This document shows positions 38,166-46,526 of a stretch of 64,000 nucleotides of DNA, in pieces. Position 1 is the stretch's first letter. The number at the start of each line of letters is the position of its first letter. The translations under genes and the position numbers were made by a program. This stretch comes from Xylophilus ampelinus (GTDB lineage: Bacteria > Pseudomonadota > Gammaproteobacteria > Burkholderiales > Burkholderiaceae_C), in contig NZ_CABFMN010000076.1 in NCBI RefSeq assembly GCF_901875635.1, positions 25,150 through 89,149 on the forward strand. The letters run 5' to 3'. The notes below the pieces were generated by a model. That model did not search any database and had not been told where the DNA came from. It saw only the letters and a program-made list of their open reading frames with translations.

Positions 38166-38202
38166 TTGAGTGTTGTAGGTGCCCGCGACGCCGCGGACCC
38201 GA

Positions 38203-38222
38203 GATTACAGTGTTGTTATAGA
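38203..38222 (-). promoter_or_regulatory. Putative response-regulator box D (autoregulation)
   Basis: Minus strand TCTATAAC AACAC TGTAATC-like: half-sites ATAAC and TGTAATC with the same 5-base spacer. It ends 38 bases upstream of the response-regulator ATG, close to where a promoter-proximal operator would sit. Confidence 0.5.
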
Positions 38223-38267
38223 TCGGGCCACAGGGGGCACCGAAATTTTCAGTCAGGAGTGATGGTG

Positions 38268-38651
38268 TCAGTGCTGGTGCGAGCCAGCGCTCATGGCTCC
38301 AAAGTTCTCGGCGGCCCGACCGTAGATCGGGCCCATGCTGTCCATGCCAACCTCACCATAAGCCAGTTGGGACATTCCGGACGCCACCCAGGCGATCGCT
38401 TCGGCGTTGACCTGGGCACGAGTCTTTTGTCCCGTTTGCGCGTTCGCGCTGGCATGAACATGGCTGGCGTCATGCGCTGCGGACGGGGTGGCATGTGCTG
38501 CTGCAGGGTTGGGGCGCTCGACGGCGATCCCTTGGGCGACATCGACCTTGGACGGCGGGGCGGCCGTGGTCGAATTGCCGGCGACTGCTGGTAGCGTAGC
38601 CGCGCAGATGGCCGTGGCCATCAGAGCGAGTTTCAAACGAGTGCCTTGCAT
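38268..38651 (-). CDS. DUF4148 secreted protein, copy 2
   Basis: 127 residues. Signal peptide MQGTRLKLALMATAICAATL ending AVAG, a His/Ala-rich middle (HATPSAAHDASHVHASANA), then the shared block TGQKTRAQVNAEAIAWVASG and MSQLAYGEVGMDSMGP, ending in SAGSHQH. It is a close paralogue of the protein at 5931-6323. His residues in the middle and at the end may contact metal. It lies just upstream of the CzcRS-like genes in the same orientation and under box E, 104 bases before its start. Function unknown. Confidence 0.85.
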   Translation of the reverse strand: MQGTRLKLALMATAICAATLPAVAGNSTTAAPPSKVDVAQGIAVERPNPAAAHATPSAAHDASHVHASANAQTGQKTRAQVNAEAIAWVASGMSQLAYGEVGMDSMGPIYGRAAENFGAMSAGSHQH

Positions 38652-38754
38652 TTCCGTGTCCTTTCACAGTCGATGGGCCTGCGCACGTCGTCTTCGACAT
38701 GCGCAAGTGTTACCGAGACTGTAGGGAGCGCAACCGTCCCCACGCGAACGGTCA

Positions 38755-38774
38755 GATTACAAATGCGTAATGTT
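38755..38774 (-). promoter_or_regulatory. Putative response-regulator box E
   Basis: Minus strand AACATTAC GCATT TGTAATC. It matches box A at 18 of 20 positions, and the flanking bases (CCAAC before, CT after) are also shared in part. It lies 104 bases upstream of DUF4148 copy 2. Confidence 0.55.
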
Positions 38775-38826
38775 GGCGCTCGGCGCGATGGCGGTTTTCA
38801 AGGCATCCTTGATGCGGAACACACTT

Positions 38827-39282
38827 CTACGAGGTGACTCTTGGCGGCAAGACGACAATAGGCAGTTCGCATTGCTGCACATTGATCATGACGACGTCCC
38901 CAACACCGACCCTCGAATGGCTGGGCACACTACTCACTTGGTACCAATACCGCGTCGGTCCCCGCACATAACGCACAAACACCTCACGCGCACCATCGGT
39001 GTGCGCGGTCGCTCCGTGTGTCCGACAATCACGGGCGGCGCGTATTGCCGGGGTGATGTGGTGCATTCCGGTGTCGAGCACCACGCCACTGCGCCACCCT
39101 GCTACGAACCGGTCGTGTTGCAGACTCAAGGATGTGCATCCTGTGACCAGCATCAAGCCTGCACAGATCCCCGCTATCCGGGCTGCTGCCCGATAGTCAA
39201 TTCCATGTCGACGGGTGAGAACAGGTGTCCCGTCAACCAGCCATTTGACCGTCGACAAATGGGTCTGGGGTTGACGGCGCAT
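38827..39282 (-). CDS. Hypothetical lipoprotein
   Basis: 151 residues from ATG 39282; in-frame starts at 39354 and 39435 are possible. A hydrophobic stretch IAGICAGLMLVTGC ends in a lipobox Cys, though about 35 residues precede it, so the true start is uncertain. The mature part (LQHDRFVAGWRSGVVLDTGM, then GDVVMINVQQCELPIVVLPP) is unknown to me. It faces the same direction as the DUF4148 gene 175 bases downstream, and box E lies between the two. Confidence 0.55.
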   Translation of the reverse strand: MRRQPQTHLSTVKWLVDGTPVLTRRHGIDYRAAARIAGICAGLMLVTGCTSLSLQHDRFVAGWRSGVVLDTGMHHITPAIRAARDCRTHGATAHTDGAREVFVRYVRGPTRYWYQVSSVPSHSRVGVGDVVMINVQQCELPIVVLPPRVTS

Positions 39283-39820
39283 GCGCTGGATGCCGCCAGC
39301 AGCGAAGGAGCTTAGAGACGCCGCGTTGTAGGCCGGAAGCCATCGACGCGCCATCGCGCGCTCAAAAATGCAAGTCAATGGAAGAAATTTGAACGGGTAT
39401 CGAGAGAAAGTGCTTGGTCGGGAGTCGGACGGCATCGGATGCTCCTTTCAGGAGACCTTTGCATCATGATCGATTGCGAGCCGAGCAAGGCTAGGGTTTC
39501 TAGGGTGCGTTGTCGATGTGGTCGCATCAGCTAGATTTGGTCAGCACCAAAGTCGCAGACTTGTCTGCGCGCAAGTTTCTATTCGTCGTTCAAGCCCACA
39601 TACCGTCTGGGTGTTATCGGAGCGCATCGCTTTGGTCTCAGGCGAGGCTGCTGACTTCTCGCGCATTCGTCGCCCACGCAAGCGGCGAAGGTGCTTAAGC
39701 ATCGTCCGATGGAGATCGAAGTTTCGTGAAATGTGTTTGGGGCGCGCTGAGAGCGTCGCGCGGACCGCTGACGAAACGTCAATGCTCGTAGTAGGGGATA
39801 GGAATACAGGAGGAAGTGGG
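39283..39820. other. Gene-free stretch before the phospholipase D lipoprotein
   Basis: About 540 bases. Open frames run through it on both strands but lack recognisable content; the plus frame from 39518 is the non-coding extension of the next gene. AGGAGGA at 39809-39815 is a near-perfect ribosome site for the ATG at 39821. Confidence 0.45.
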
Positions 39821-41413
39821 ATGCGTGTGGCTAGAACAGGAGAGGCAGTTGCGAGATGGTTGGCCTGCGCCGTGATGGCCGTGGCTTCCGGTTTGCTCCT
39901 CGGTTGTGCCAGTTTCGAGGTTGACTCGATGCGTGTTGAAACGCGTAGCTTGCCGCCGGCGAGCCAAGGTCGCATCGTTCAAGCCGTCGATGCATCAAGG
40001 CCCGATACGCATTCGAGCGGTTTTCGACTGATGCCATCTGGCGGACATGCGTTGGCGACACGCCTGGCGTTGATCAGGGCAGCGCACAGCGCGCTTGACC
40101 TGCAGTACTTCATTGTGCAACCCGACGCGACAGGCAAGGAAGTGCTGCGGGAACTACGAGACGCTGCCGCACGAAACGTCCGCGTCCGGGTTCTCATCGA
40201 CGACCTGTACACCCAGGGAAGCGATGAGCTGTTGCGTACGTTGGCTGCCCATGACAATGTCGAGGTCCGCCTATTCAACCCCTTCATGCTGCGCAATGCG
40301 GGTGTTGCCGCGCGCTATCTGGCTCAGCCATTCGGGTTTGAGCGCTTGAATCATCGGATGCACAACAAGATGTTCATTGCGGACGGGGTGACGGCGATCA
40401 CGGGTGGCCGCAACATTGGCGACGAGTATTTTTCGCGCAGGGATGCTGGGAATTTCATTGATTTAGATGTGTTGGCAGCCGGTCCCATCGTCCGAGAAAT
40501 CGGGTCTCAATTCGATCAGTATTGGAACAGCCCGTTGGCGATTTCAGTTACGGAGATCGTGCGCAGCGATGCTTCGCGACAGCAGTTGCAGGCGCGCTTT
40601 GATGCAATGACCCGGGCTGCCGAATCCCCGGCCCTTTCGGATGAAAACGAGTGGGATGCACTCGCGCATCGTTCTCCATCGGTGGACATGCGAGAAGGGC
40701 GGTTGGAGCTGGCCTGGGGGACCGGACAGTCGTTCGCGGATCCACCCGGTAAGGGTTTGGCAGGGCCCGTTGGCTCAGACTATGGCGTCAACCGCATCCG
40801 CATGAACGCTGTCGACCGCATTCGCAGCGCGGACAAGGAAGTTCTGCTGACATCTCCCTATTTCATCCCGGGGCCTTCGGGCCTCTCGTTACTCCGGGAA
40901 GCTTCGGATCGAGCAGTAGCCGTTGCCGTCCTCACAAATTCGCTTGCGTCAACGGATCAGCCGCTGGTCCATAGCGCGTACCGTCGATATCGCGTGCCCT
41001 TGCTGCAGGCGGGGGTCCAACTTTATGAACTCAGTCCAAACTATGCCGGTCGCGATGATCGGCGCCGGTTCTTCGGCCTTTCGGCGGCGGGACTCCATAC
41101 GAAGTGCTTGGTCATCGATAGGCAGGAAGTGTTCATTGGTTCGATGAACTTCGACCCACGCTCAGACCACTACAACACCGAGAACGCGGTCGCAATTCTC
41201 GTTCCAGCGGTCGCGCGAGACGCAGCGCAGTTGCTCAACCTGGCCAAACGGGAGGCGGCCAACCGCGTACAGATTGGCGCAGACGGGCATCTGGAATGGA
41301 TCATCCCCGTTGGCAACGAAGAGTATGTACATGACCAGGAGCCTGATGCCGGCGGCCTGCTGAGGCTTTGGCTTCAACTGGTCAGTCCGCTCGCGCCCGA
41401 AAGTTTGTTGTAG
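39821..41413 (+). CDS. Phospholipase D-family lipoprotein (ClsC-like cardiolipin synthase)
   Basis: 530 residues from ATG 39821, chosen for the strong AGGAGGA and the lipobox (ASGLLLGCAS). Two HKD motifs: HRMHNKMFIADG followed by TGGRNIGDEYF, and LHTKCLVID followed by GSMNFDPRSDHYNTE. The arrangement matches the ClsC/YmdC branch of phospholipase D proteins, which make cardiolipin from phosphatidylethanolamine and phosphatidylglycerol. The lipid anchor places it at the periplasmic face of a membrane. A second, different phospholipase D gene lies at 46527. Cardiolipin synthesis is inferred from the branch. Confidence 0.88.
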   Translation: MRVARTGEAVARWLACAVMAVASGLLLGCASFEVDSMRVETRSLPPASQGRIVQAVDASRPDTHSSGFRLMPSGGHALATRLALIRAAHSALDLQYFIVQPDATGKEVLRELRDAAARNVRVRVLIDDLYTQGSDELLRTLAAHDNVEVRLFNPFMLRNAGVAARYLAQPFGFERLNHRMHNKMFIADGVTAITGGRNIGDEYFSRRDAGNFIDLDVLAAGPIVREIGSQFDQYWNSPLAISVTEIVRSDASRQQLQARFDAMTRAAESPALSDENEWDALAHRSPSVDMREGRLELAWGTGQSFADPPGKGLAGPVGSDYGVNRIRMNAVDRIRSADKEVLLTSPYFIPGPSGLSLLREASDRAVAVAVLTNSLASTDQPLVHSAYRRYRVPLLQAGVQLYELSPNYAGRDDRRRFFGLSAAGLHTKCLVIDRQEVFIGSMNFDPRSDHYNTENAVAILVPAVARDAAQLLNLAKREAANRVQIGADGHLEWIIPVGNEEYVHDQEPDAGGLLRLWLQLVSPLAPESLL

Positions 41414-41607
41414 CGGCTAGCACACGCCGCGTCGAACACTGCTGCGCCGCGACAAGCGATGAGCCTCGACGTGATGCAAGAGCGTCAGGCCGGATCCGAG
41501 GCCTCGCATTGCTCGTGCGTCGCGGCGTAGCATGGGCTCTCGGTTCGCTTGATTTTTCAAGATAGCGAAACTGGCGCGAGAGGCATTTCTCAAGCAATGG
41601 AGTGTGA

Positions 41608-42072
41608 ATGAACGACGATCTCAAAAACCGAATGACTGCGGCTTTTGTTCAGTATGGCCAAGCGGCACATGGTGATGGCCCACGCTCAACTCTCGACGCG
41701 GCTTCCAGTGAGGCCCTGCACGCGGCTTTCTGGGACTTGGCAGACCTGGAGTTACTCCCGGGGCTGCAGCGAATCAAAGAAGCAATCCAGCATCACGGCT
41801 TGGAGGCGGGCCTGCATCTTCATCGCACTCCAGGAGCGCGTGGCAGTGGGTTTGCATTTTGGTTTCGCGATCCGCGGCGAACGTCGCAAGGCCAAGAGGC
41901 GATGCTCGAGGTGCAGTATGACCTCAGCAATGTCGTGGTCTCGACCCGCATACCTTTCATGCATGATGTCCATCGCGCGCAGCAAAGCGTCGAACTCGGT
42001 GGCGTGAATTCGCGAATGCTAGATGAGATCGTGGTGCAGATGATCGAGCGCTATCTGGCAACTGTCCCCTGA
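41608..42072 (+). CDS. Hypothetical cytoplasmic protein
   Basis: 154 residues. No signal peptide or membrane segment; a mixed alpha/beta composition with QEAMLEVQYDLSNVVVSTRI, which suggests a beta-sheet core, and a C-terminal helix (RMLDEIVVQMIERYLA). I do not recognise the family. The start has a weak GAGTG site. It is convergent with the porin gene and shares the bidirectional terminator at 42111. Confidence 0.6.
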   Translation: MNDDLKNRMTAAFVQYGQAAHGDGPRSTLDAASSEALHAAFWDLADLELLPGLQRIKEAIQHHGLEAGLHLHRTPGARGSGFAFWFRDPRRTSQGQEAMLEVQYDLSNVVVSTRIPFMHDVHRAQQSVELGGVNSRMLDEIVVQMIERYLATVP

Positions 42073-42110
42073 CGTGCATCGTCCTTTGCTGCACTGATCG
42101 CAGGATCGTA

Positions 42111-42141
42111 AAAAAAATGCCCGCACGAGGCGGGCAAAAAA
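42111..42141. terminator. Bidirectional intrinsic terminator
   Basis: TGCCCGC at 42118-42124 pairs with GCGGGCA at 42130-42136 over a five-base loop. An A-run lies on the left side and a second A-run on the right. It therefore gives a T-tailed hairpin for the minus-strand porin and a weaker one for the plus-strand gene. Confidence 0.85.
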
Positions 42142-42194
42142 TGAGCCCCTGCGGAACCCACTTGGAGTTAAAACTAAAAAATGCGATCGGCGGA

Positions 42195-43376
42195 TCAGAA
42201 AGAGTGGCGAATGCCGAATTCGTAGCCGGTGGAAGTTTTCGGAGTGTAAGTAGCGCCTGATTGGGCCGTGACGTAGCTCGGACCGCCCAAGCTCAGGCCA
42301 GCGCCATTCTTGTTGGTGATTCGGGCCACGTTCGTGTAAAGGGCGGTGCGCTTCGACAGATTGTGCACATAGCCGATCACGAACTTGCGGGCCGACGGAT
42401 CTCCGGCGTTGAACAGCAAGGGGCTGTTCAGGTCATATTTGACCTGTGCATACGACGCCCGGATTTGGCCAACGCCGACTGGTACCGTTGCCGCGATGGA
42501 ATAGCCGCTCATGTCGACCTTCGGGGTCGAAACGAAACTGCCAACCGCATTGTCGCGACGATCCGCCGAAGTTGTGTAATCGCCAAACAGTTTGACAACA
42601 CCGAAATCGTACGACGCACCAACATTGAAGGTCTTGATTTTGCCGAGACGATTGCTGTAAGCGGTGTCGCTCTCGCCGTACGCGATGGCGGCATCGAGCG
42701 GCCCTGCCTTGTAGCCCGCGCGACCGCCGATATAGCGCCCGGTGTTTACGTTTTGAGTGAAATCAATTCGACTCTGCTCGCTAAACCCATAGGCAATATT
42801 GCCGTAAAACCCGCCCAAATTCGGGGGCAGGAAATACTGCACCATGTTGCTGGCGCGCTTGTAGTTGCTGTTGCTGCCGAAACCACCCGTGGCCGCAACA
42901 TTGTTCGGATTCGACGCACCGTTGGCAGCGATCAGCAGCGAGGCACCCAGGCCAGTGTCTTGAAAGGGGTCCCACTGCAGATGATTCAGGTGGATCGGGG
43001 TGTTGTCGCGGCCAAGTCGAATCTCGCCGAACGCGCCGCCCACCGCGACGATGGAGCGACGGGTGAATGCGAGCGCTTCACTGCCGTCGTCATTGCGCAA
43101 AGGAGCCTCCAGCCAGAAGCTTGCGTACAACCCACCGCCAAGGTCCTCGACGCCCCGGAACCCGAGTCGGCTCGAACTCAGTCCGCCGGTTGCCAATTCG
43201 GTGCGGCTGGATTTGAAAGAGGTGGGGGTGAAGAGGCTACCGGAAACACGATCACTCTTGTTCGAGACGGATCTGACAGAGGCGTCGACGATACCGAAAA
43301 GAGTCACGTTGGATTGTGCAAATGCGGAAACGCACGCCAGCGACGCCACAGCTGCGGCAATACAAGTTTTGAACAC
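42195..43376 (-). CDS. Gram-negative trimeric porin, second copy
   Basis: 393 residues from GTG 43376 with GGAG four bases before; a TTG at 43409 would add 11 residues. Signal peptide to SAFA-Q, then SNVTLFGIVDASVRSVS, the family's first strand, and the end TGYEFGIRHSF with C-terminal Phe. It is clearly homologous to the porin at 31589, for example PPNLGGFYG and VIGYVHNLSKRTALYTN. Its codon use is less biased, so it is probably less expressed. A box-like site (G) lies about 140 bases upstream. The long open frame on the opposite strand is its shadow. Confidence 0.93.
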   Translation of the reverse strand: MFKTCIAAAVASLACVSAFAQSNVTLFGIVDASVRSVSNKSDRVSGSLFTPTSFKSSRTELATGGLSSSRLGFRGVEDLGGGLYASFWLEAPLRNDDGSEALAFTRRSIVAVGGAFGEIRLGRDNTPIHLNHLQWDPFQDTGLGASLLIAANGASNPNNVAATGGFGSNSNYKRASNMVQYFLPPNLGGFYGNIAYGFSEQSRIDFTQNVNTGRYIGGRAGYKAGPLDAAIAYGESDTAYSNRLGKIKTFNVGASYDFGVVKLFGDYTTSADRRDNAVGSFVSTPKVDMSGYSIAATVPVGVGQIRASYAQVKYDLNSPLLFNAGDPSARKFVIGYVHNLSKRTALYTNVARITNKNGAGLSLGGPSYVTAQSGATYTPKTSTGYEFGIRHSF

Positions 43377-43873
43377 ACTAAGCTCCGGGTTGGTTGATTC
43401 TTGACGCAAATTTCTGCGTCCTCAGAGGCGATCTGATGGAGTAGATTTTTGATTTCGGCCATGACAATTCTGTGACTAGACCCAATGAGTTTGTGGCGTA
43501 AACAACGGCTCGTGCAACCTAACAAATATGTAATCCTTAGGTTATTTAAATGTTATTTTCGGGAAATATATTCGTGAGTCGGAATTTGGGTTAATTCGAG
43601 TTGAATTTCATAGATCACATAACGCGATCTATCAGCCCTTGAGCTTGGAAGCATTGCCAAGCCAAGCGTGTCCAAGATTGGCAGTACGGAGTGTGCTGCA
43701 AGCTCTGGCGTCGGCTTTTGGTCCAGCGTCCCAGCGCCCTCTTTTATTTCCGTTCGTGGGCCTTGCCTCGCAATGCTGCACCCGATCCAGAGTGCGGGCT
43801 TTCGCTCGCAAAGTCCTGATCGGCAGTGCAGCAACGTTGCGGGGCCAGTTGGGCGCTGCCCGGCGCCCTGGCG
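43377..43873. other. Stretch between porin and XRE-regulator genes, with box G
   Basis: About 500 bases. The part near 43500-43620 is unusually AT-rich and probably holds the porin promoter. Open frames on both strands between 43630 and 43880 look spurious. Confidence 0.4.
43517..43536 (+). promoter_or_regulatory. Possible response-regulator box G (degenerate)
   Basis: Plus strand CCTAAC AAATA TGTAATC: right half-site perfect, left half-site CTAAC where ATGAC is the consensus. It lies upstream of the porin gene in opposite orientation. It is the weakest member of the series. Confidence 0.3.
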
Positions 43874-44275
43874 TCAATTCGGCGGGAGGGGCGAGATGTC
43901 CTCGCGCTGCAGGGACCTTCCAGTTCGCCGATATTGACGACGCGTAGTTCTGCTCGCGGCGCGCGCTGTCACGCCTGCGTCTGGCTTGAAATCGTTCAAG
44001 GCCACGCGATGGCCACTGGGCAGCACGACGGTTAGCTCGAGAGCGAGCCCCAAGGCTTCTAGATAGCGAACCAAAGTAGACAACTGGATGTCCGAGCGAC
44101 CTTCGAGCTGGGATATCGCGCTCTGCCCAACGCCCATCGCTCCGGCAACTTCGGCTTGACTGCGTTGGGTGGCGCGCCGAATCTCATCGAGGCGCTTGGC
44201 GTTGCCGAGCGCATCGACCCGCGGGTTCAGCCTCTTTGGGGCTTGTGCGCGTGGCGCGGCTGGCCGTGGTGTCAT
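43874..44275 (-). CDS. XRE-family helix-turn-helix regulator (antitoxin-like)
   Basis: 133 residues from ATG 44275. HTH core: RLDEIRRATQRSQAEVAGAM, then GVGQSAISQLEGRSDIQLST and LVRYLEALGLALELTVVL. This layout is usual for antitoxin-type regulators of type II modules in which the toxin gene comes first. Its ATG overlaps the stop of a 23-codon frame (ATGA), where a toxin gene would be expected, but no toxin is left there. The C-terminal 40 residues are Arg-rich and unlike the family. Confidence 0.75.
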   Translation of the reverse strand: MTPRPAAPRAQAPKRLNPRVDALGNAKRLDEIRRATQRSQAEVAGAMGVGQSAISQLEGRSDIQLSTLVRYLEALGLALELTVVLPSGHRVALNDFKPDAGVTARAASRTTRRQYRRTGRSLQREDISPLPPN

Positions 44276-44343
44276 GCGGCCGCCTCAGATACTTTGACAA
44301 CGTCACGCCAGCACTTTGCCGCAAGGGCATGAGTTTGAGACAT
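44272..44343 (-). CDS. Possible 23-residue peptide coupled to the XRE regulator
   Basis: ATG at 44343, stop overlapping the regulator ATG. The peptide is MSQTHALAAKCWRDVVKVSE plus three alanines. It begins 20 bases after the methyltransferase stop. It could be a leader peptide, the truncated end of a lost partner gene, or chance. Confidence 0.25.
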   Translation of the reverse strand: MSQTHALAAKCWRDVVKVSEAAA

Positions 44344-44363
44344 GCGAGGTCTGCAAGTGCGAA

Positions 44364-45152
44364 TCAAGCGCTCACCCGATCGAAGCAGCAGCCGAAGTAG
44401 AACGCATCTGCACCGCCTTCGACGAATGGAATCTGGATCGGCTTGCCGTCGTTGCGCCACACATCTCGCCGCTTGTAGCCCGCGAGTCGAATATCGGCGA
44501 GGATTTCGTCCTGGAACTGGATTCGATAGGGGCACACCGCATCGCCGATGCTGTTGAGCGTGTACATCGTCTTGTGGCTGTGCGTGGCGGTGATGTTGAG
44601 CAAAACGCGCTTGGGCTTGTGCGCGAGCTGGCTCAAGATCTCCCCTAGTGTTTCGGGCAGATACTGCAAGCTGCCGGACAGCATCAGGACGTCGGCGCCG
44701 CTTGCACGGCCGAAGTCGGTGCAAAAGTTCAGCTGAGCACTCGCCCCTCGCTCCAGTGCCAGGCGCTCGCCAACCTTGACCACACTGGGCACGTCGCAAA
44801 CGGTCCATTGGATTTGTTCGGGATAGCGCAACACGCGCTTGAAGGCGTAGTACTTGATGCCGACGTGCCCGCCGAGATCGAAGATCGAAGTGTGACCAGC
44901 AGACATGGCATCGCTTAGCCAGAACAAGGGCGCGTAGTCCCAGTTGTAGATCTGATGACTGTAGAGCGCGTCCGCCGAGTCGGCCTCGTCGTAGCCAATT
45001 TTTAGGCCTTTGGGCGCGTTGGCCTGGGCCGACTGGAAGCTCTCGAACGATCCCATGAACAGGTTCTCATCCTTGTTGCTGAGAAACTTCTTGAGGTAGG
45101 CAGCTTCTGCGTCCGCATTCTCAATGCTGGGGGCGTGTGTGCGGCTGAACAT
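44364..45152 (-). CDS. TIGR04325-family methyltransferase, copy 2
   Basis: 262 residues from ATG 45152, preceded by AAGGA; the frame extends to 45224 without family features. Motifs parallel copy 1: SIFDLGGHVGIKYYAF (motif I), WTVCDVPSVVKVGE, MLSGSLQYLPETLGEIL, VLLNITATHSHKTMYTLNSI and the end DAFYFGCC. It is a putative SAM-dependent methyltransferase with unknown substrate. It is followed by a tiny frame and an XRE regulator in the same direction, possibly one transcript. Confidence 0.82.
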   Translation of the reverse strand: MFSRTHAPSIENADAEAAYLKKFLSNKDENLFMGSFESFQSAQANAPKGLKIGYDEADSADALYSHQIYNWDYAPLFWLSDAMSAGHTSIFDLGGHVGIKYYAFKRVLRYPEQIQWTVCDVPSVVKVGERLALERGASAQLNFCTDFGRASGADVLMLSGSLQYLPETLGEILSQLAHKPKRVLLNITATHSHKTMYTLNSIGDAVCPYRIQFQDEILADIRLAGYKRRDVWRNDGKPIQIPFVEGGADAFYFGCCFDRVSA

Positions 45153-45337
45153 AGATAGTCCTTGGCTGAGCGTCGCGCGCACGTTGGCGAACGCGACGGA
45201 AATGTCGAGATGGGGTGGTGGCACGAGGTGCCGAGCGCTGAAAGCGCTAGGTGGGATCGGAGTCGTGTCGTGCGCCGCGTAGCGAAGGACCGTGTCGCTG
45301 GAAAACGCGACAGGACGAACGACCAGCTAAGGCGCGA

Positions 45338-45676
45338 CTAACCGGCTTTTGGAGGGCGACGCCAACCGCCCAAGAGTGGGCTGACCCGTTCATGCTGAAC
45401 AGCAACTGGCCTGTCGAAGCAAAGCGCTCCGCAGACCAAGGTGTAGACCGAGCACATCGTTGGCGTCAGCGAGGCGTGGTCGAGCACCTGATGCATCAAC
45501 GACTCATCCGAGGCTTCGGATTCCGGGTCGCCAATGTCGTGATGGTGATGAAAACCAAACAACAGTCCATCGCCCCTCCCAATCGCGTCGTCAGCAAAGG
45601 ACGTGTAGACACCGCCTACCCAGGACGAAACCAAGGTAAGCAGCAACACGACAACAAGAAGCGATCTGCGAAGCAT
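45338..45676 (-). CDS. CzcI-like small secreted His-cluster protein
   Basis: 112 residues from ATG 45676 (MLRRSLLVVVLLLTLVSSWV signal segment); an in-frame ATG 13 residues earlier is possible. The mature part has FGFHHHHDIGDPESEASDES and ends PLLGGWRRPPKAG. A short secreted protein with a His run and a basic, Pro-containing tail is the pattern of CzcI-type proteins that accompany metal efflux genes. Similarity is by layout, not by clear alignment. It stands apart from the czc operon. Confidence 0.5.
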   Translation of the reverse strand: MLRRSLLVVVLLLTLVSSWVGGVYTSFADDAIGRGDGLLFGFHHHHDIGDPESEASDESLMHQVLDHASLTPTMCSVYTLVCGALCFDRPVAVQHERVSPLLGGWRRPPKAG

Positions 45677-46526
45677 CAAGACGTGCACAAGTACTGGGGG
45701 CCTAGTGCAAGGCATCCCTTTGGTGCAGCTTCATTTTTGCATTCGGCGCGTCAGGCTGCAACTTTCGTTTTCAATTTGCACGTGCGACCGTGACCGAATG
45801 CTCGGTGGACGACCGAGGCGAGCGCCATGGCACACACCCTCTTGGTCCGAGAGGCACGGAGAAAATCAGGTTGAAGATTGGATGGCCGCAGAGGGACCTC
45901 TCGGGCATGCGAAGCGGGCGGTTGCCACGACCTAACTCAGGAGCGGCAAGTGACTGGCGTGCGTTGAGCCAAACATTCGGCTTGCTGAAGCGCCGCTCGC
46001 AGTTTCATGCATGTCAGATCCACGTTGGGGTCTGAGCCATTCGTCTTGGCGACAAGTCGCGCCCGCGTCAGTCATGCTCTCAGGATAAGGACCTGCTGCT
46101 GCGCAACTGACAGCGCCGACCAGTCTCGCTGCAATGATGCCCCCGCATCTTCGTAGAGCGTCGGGCGCATCACCACGCGCGACACGCCACAGCGCTTCTC
46201 TGTGTCGTGCGACAAGCGGTCGATTCGCACACAACTTTGTTGACGCGATCACTCGACGCGCGCACTCGGGAGGGCAACATGACAAAGTACACGATGGTTT
46301 CATCATGTGGTCGAAACTCGTCAGTTGCCCTACGCGAAGATTACAAAGTCGTCATCTTTAGCGTGCGAGGGCGCTACATGTTGCTGAACGGTGGGCGCAG
46401 GAGTGAGTTGTCGCGCCGTCGGCGCGCATGGTGAGGTAGGCTCACGGATAAGGCGCATAGGCGAGCGAACTGGTGGCGAACTCGTGTGGCGATGGATCGT
46501 TCACGTTGATTCGCAATGACCGGCTT
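45677..46526. other. Long stretch with box F and a doubtful minus-strand frame
   Basis: About 850 bases. Box F (46339-46358) points to the minus strand. A GTG at 46252 begins a ~106-codon frame down to 45932 at the same distance from its box (87 bases) as the DUF4148 genes. The product has a weak hydrophobic segment (IIAARLVGAVSCAAAG) but no DUF4148 block. It may be a decayed family member. Otherwise nothing is recognised. Confidence 0.35.
46339..46358 (-). promoter_or_regulatory. Putative response-regulator box F
   Basis: Minus strand AAGATGAC GACTT TGTAATC, with both half-sites perfect. The nearest confident gene on the minus side is far away (45676); on the plus side the phospholipase D gene starts 169 bases away. 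Confidence 0.45.

Noticed and set aside
42261..43397. 378-codon plus-strand frame opposite the second porin
   Set aside because: Shadow of a porin with signal peptide and C-terminal Phe; the antisense product has no features.
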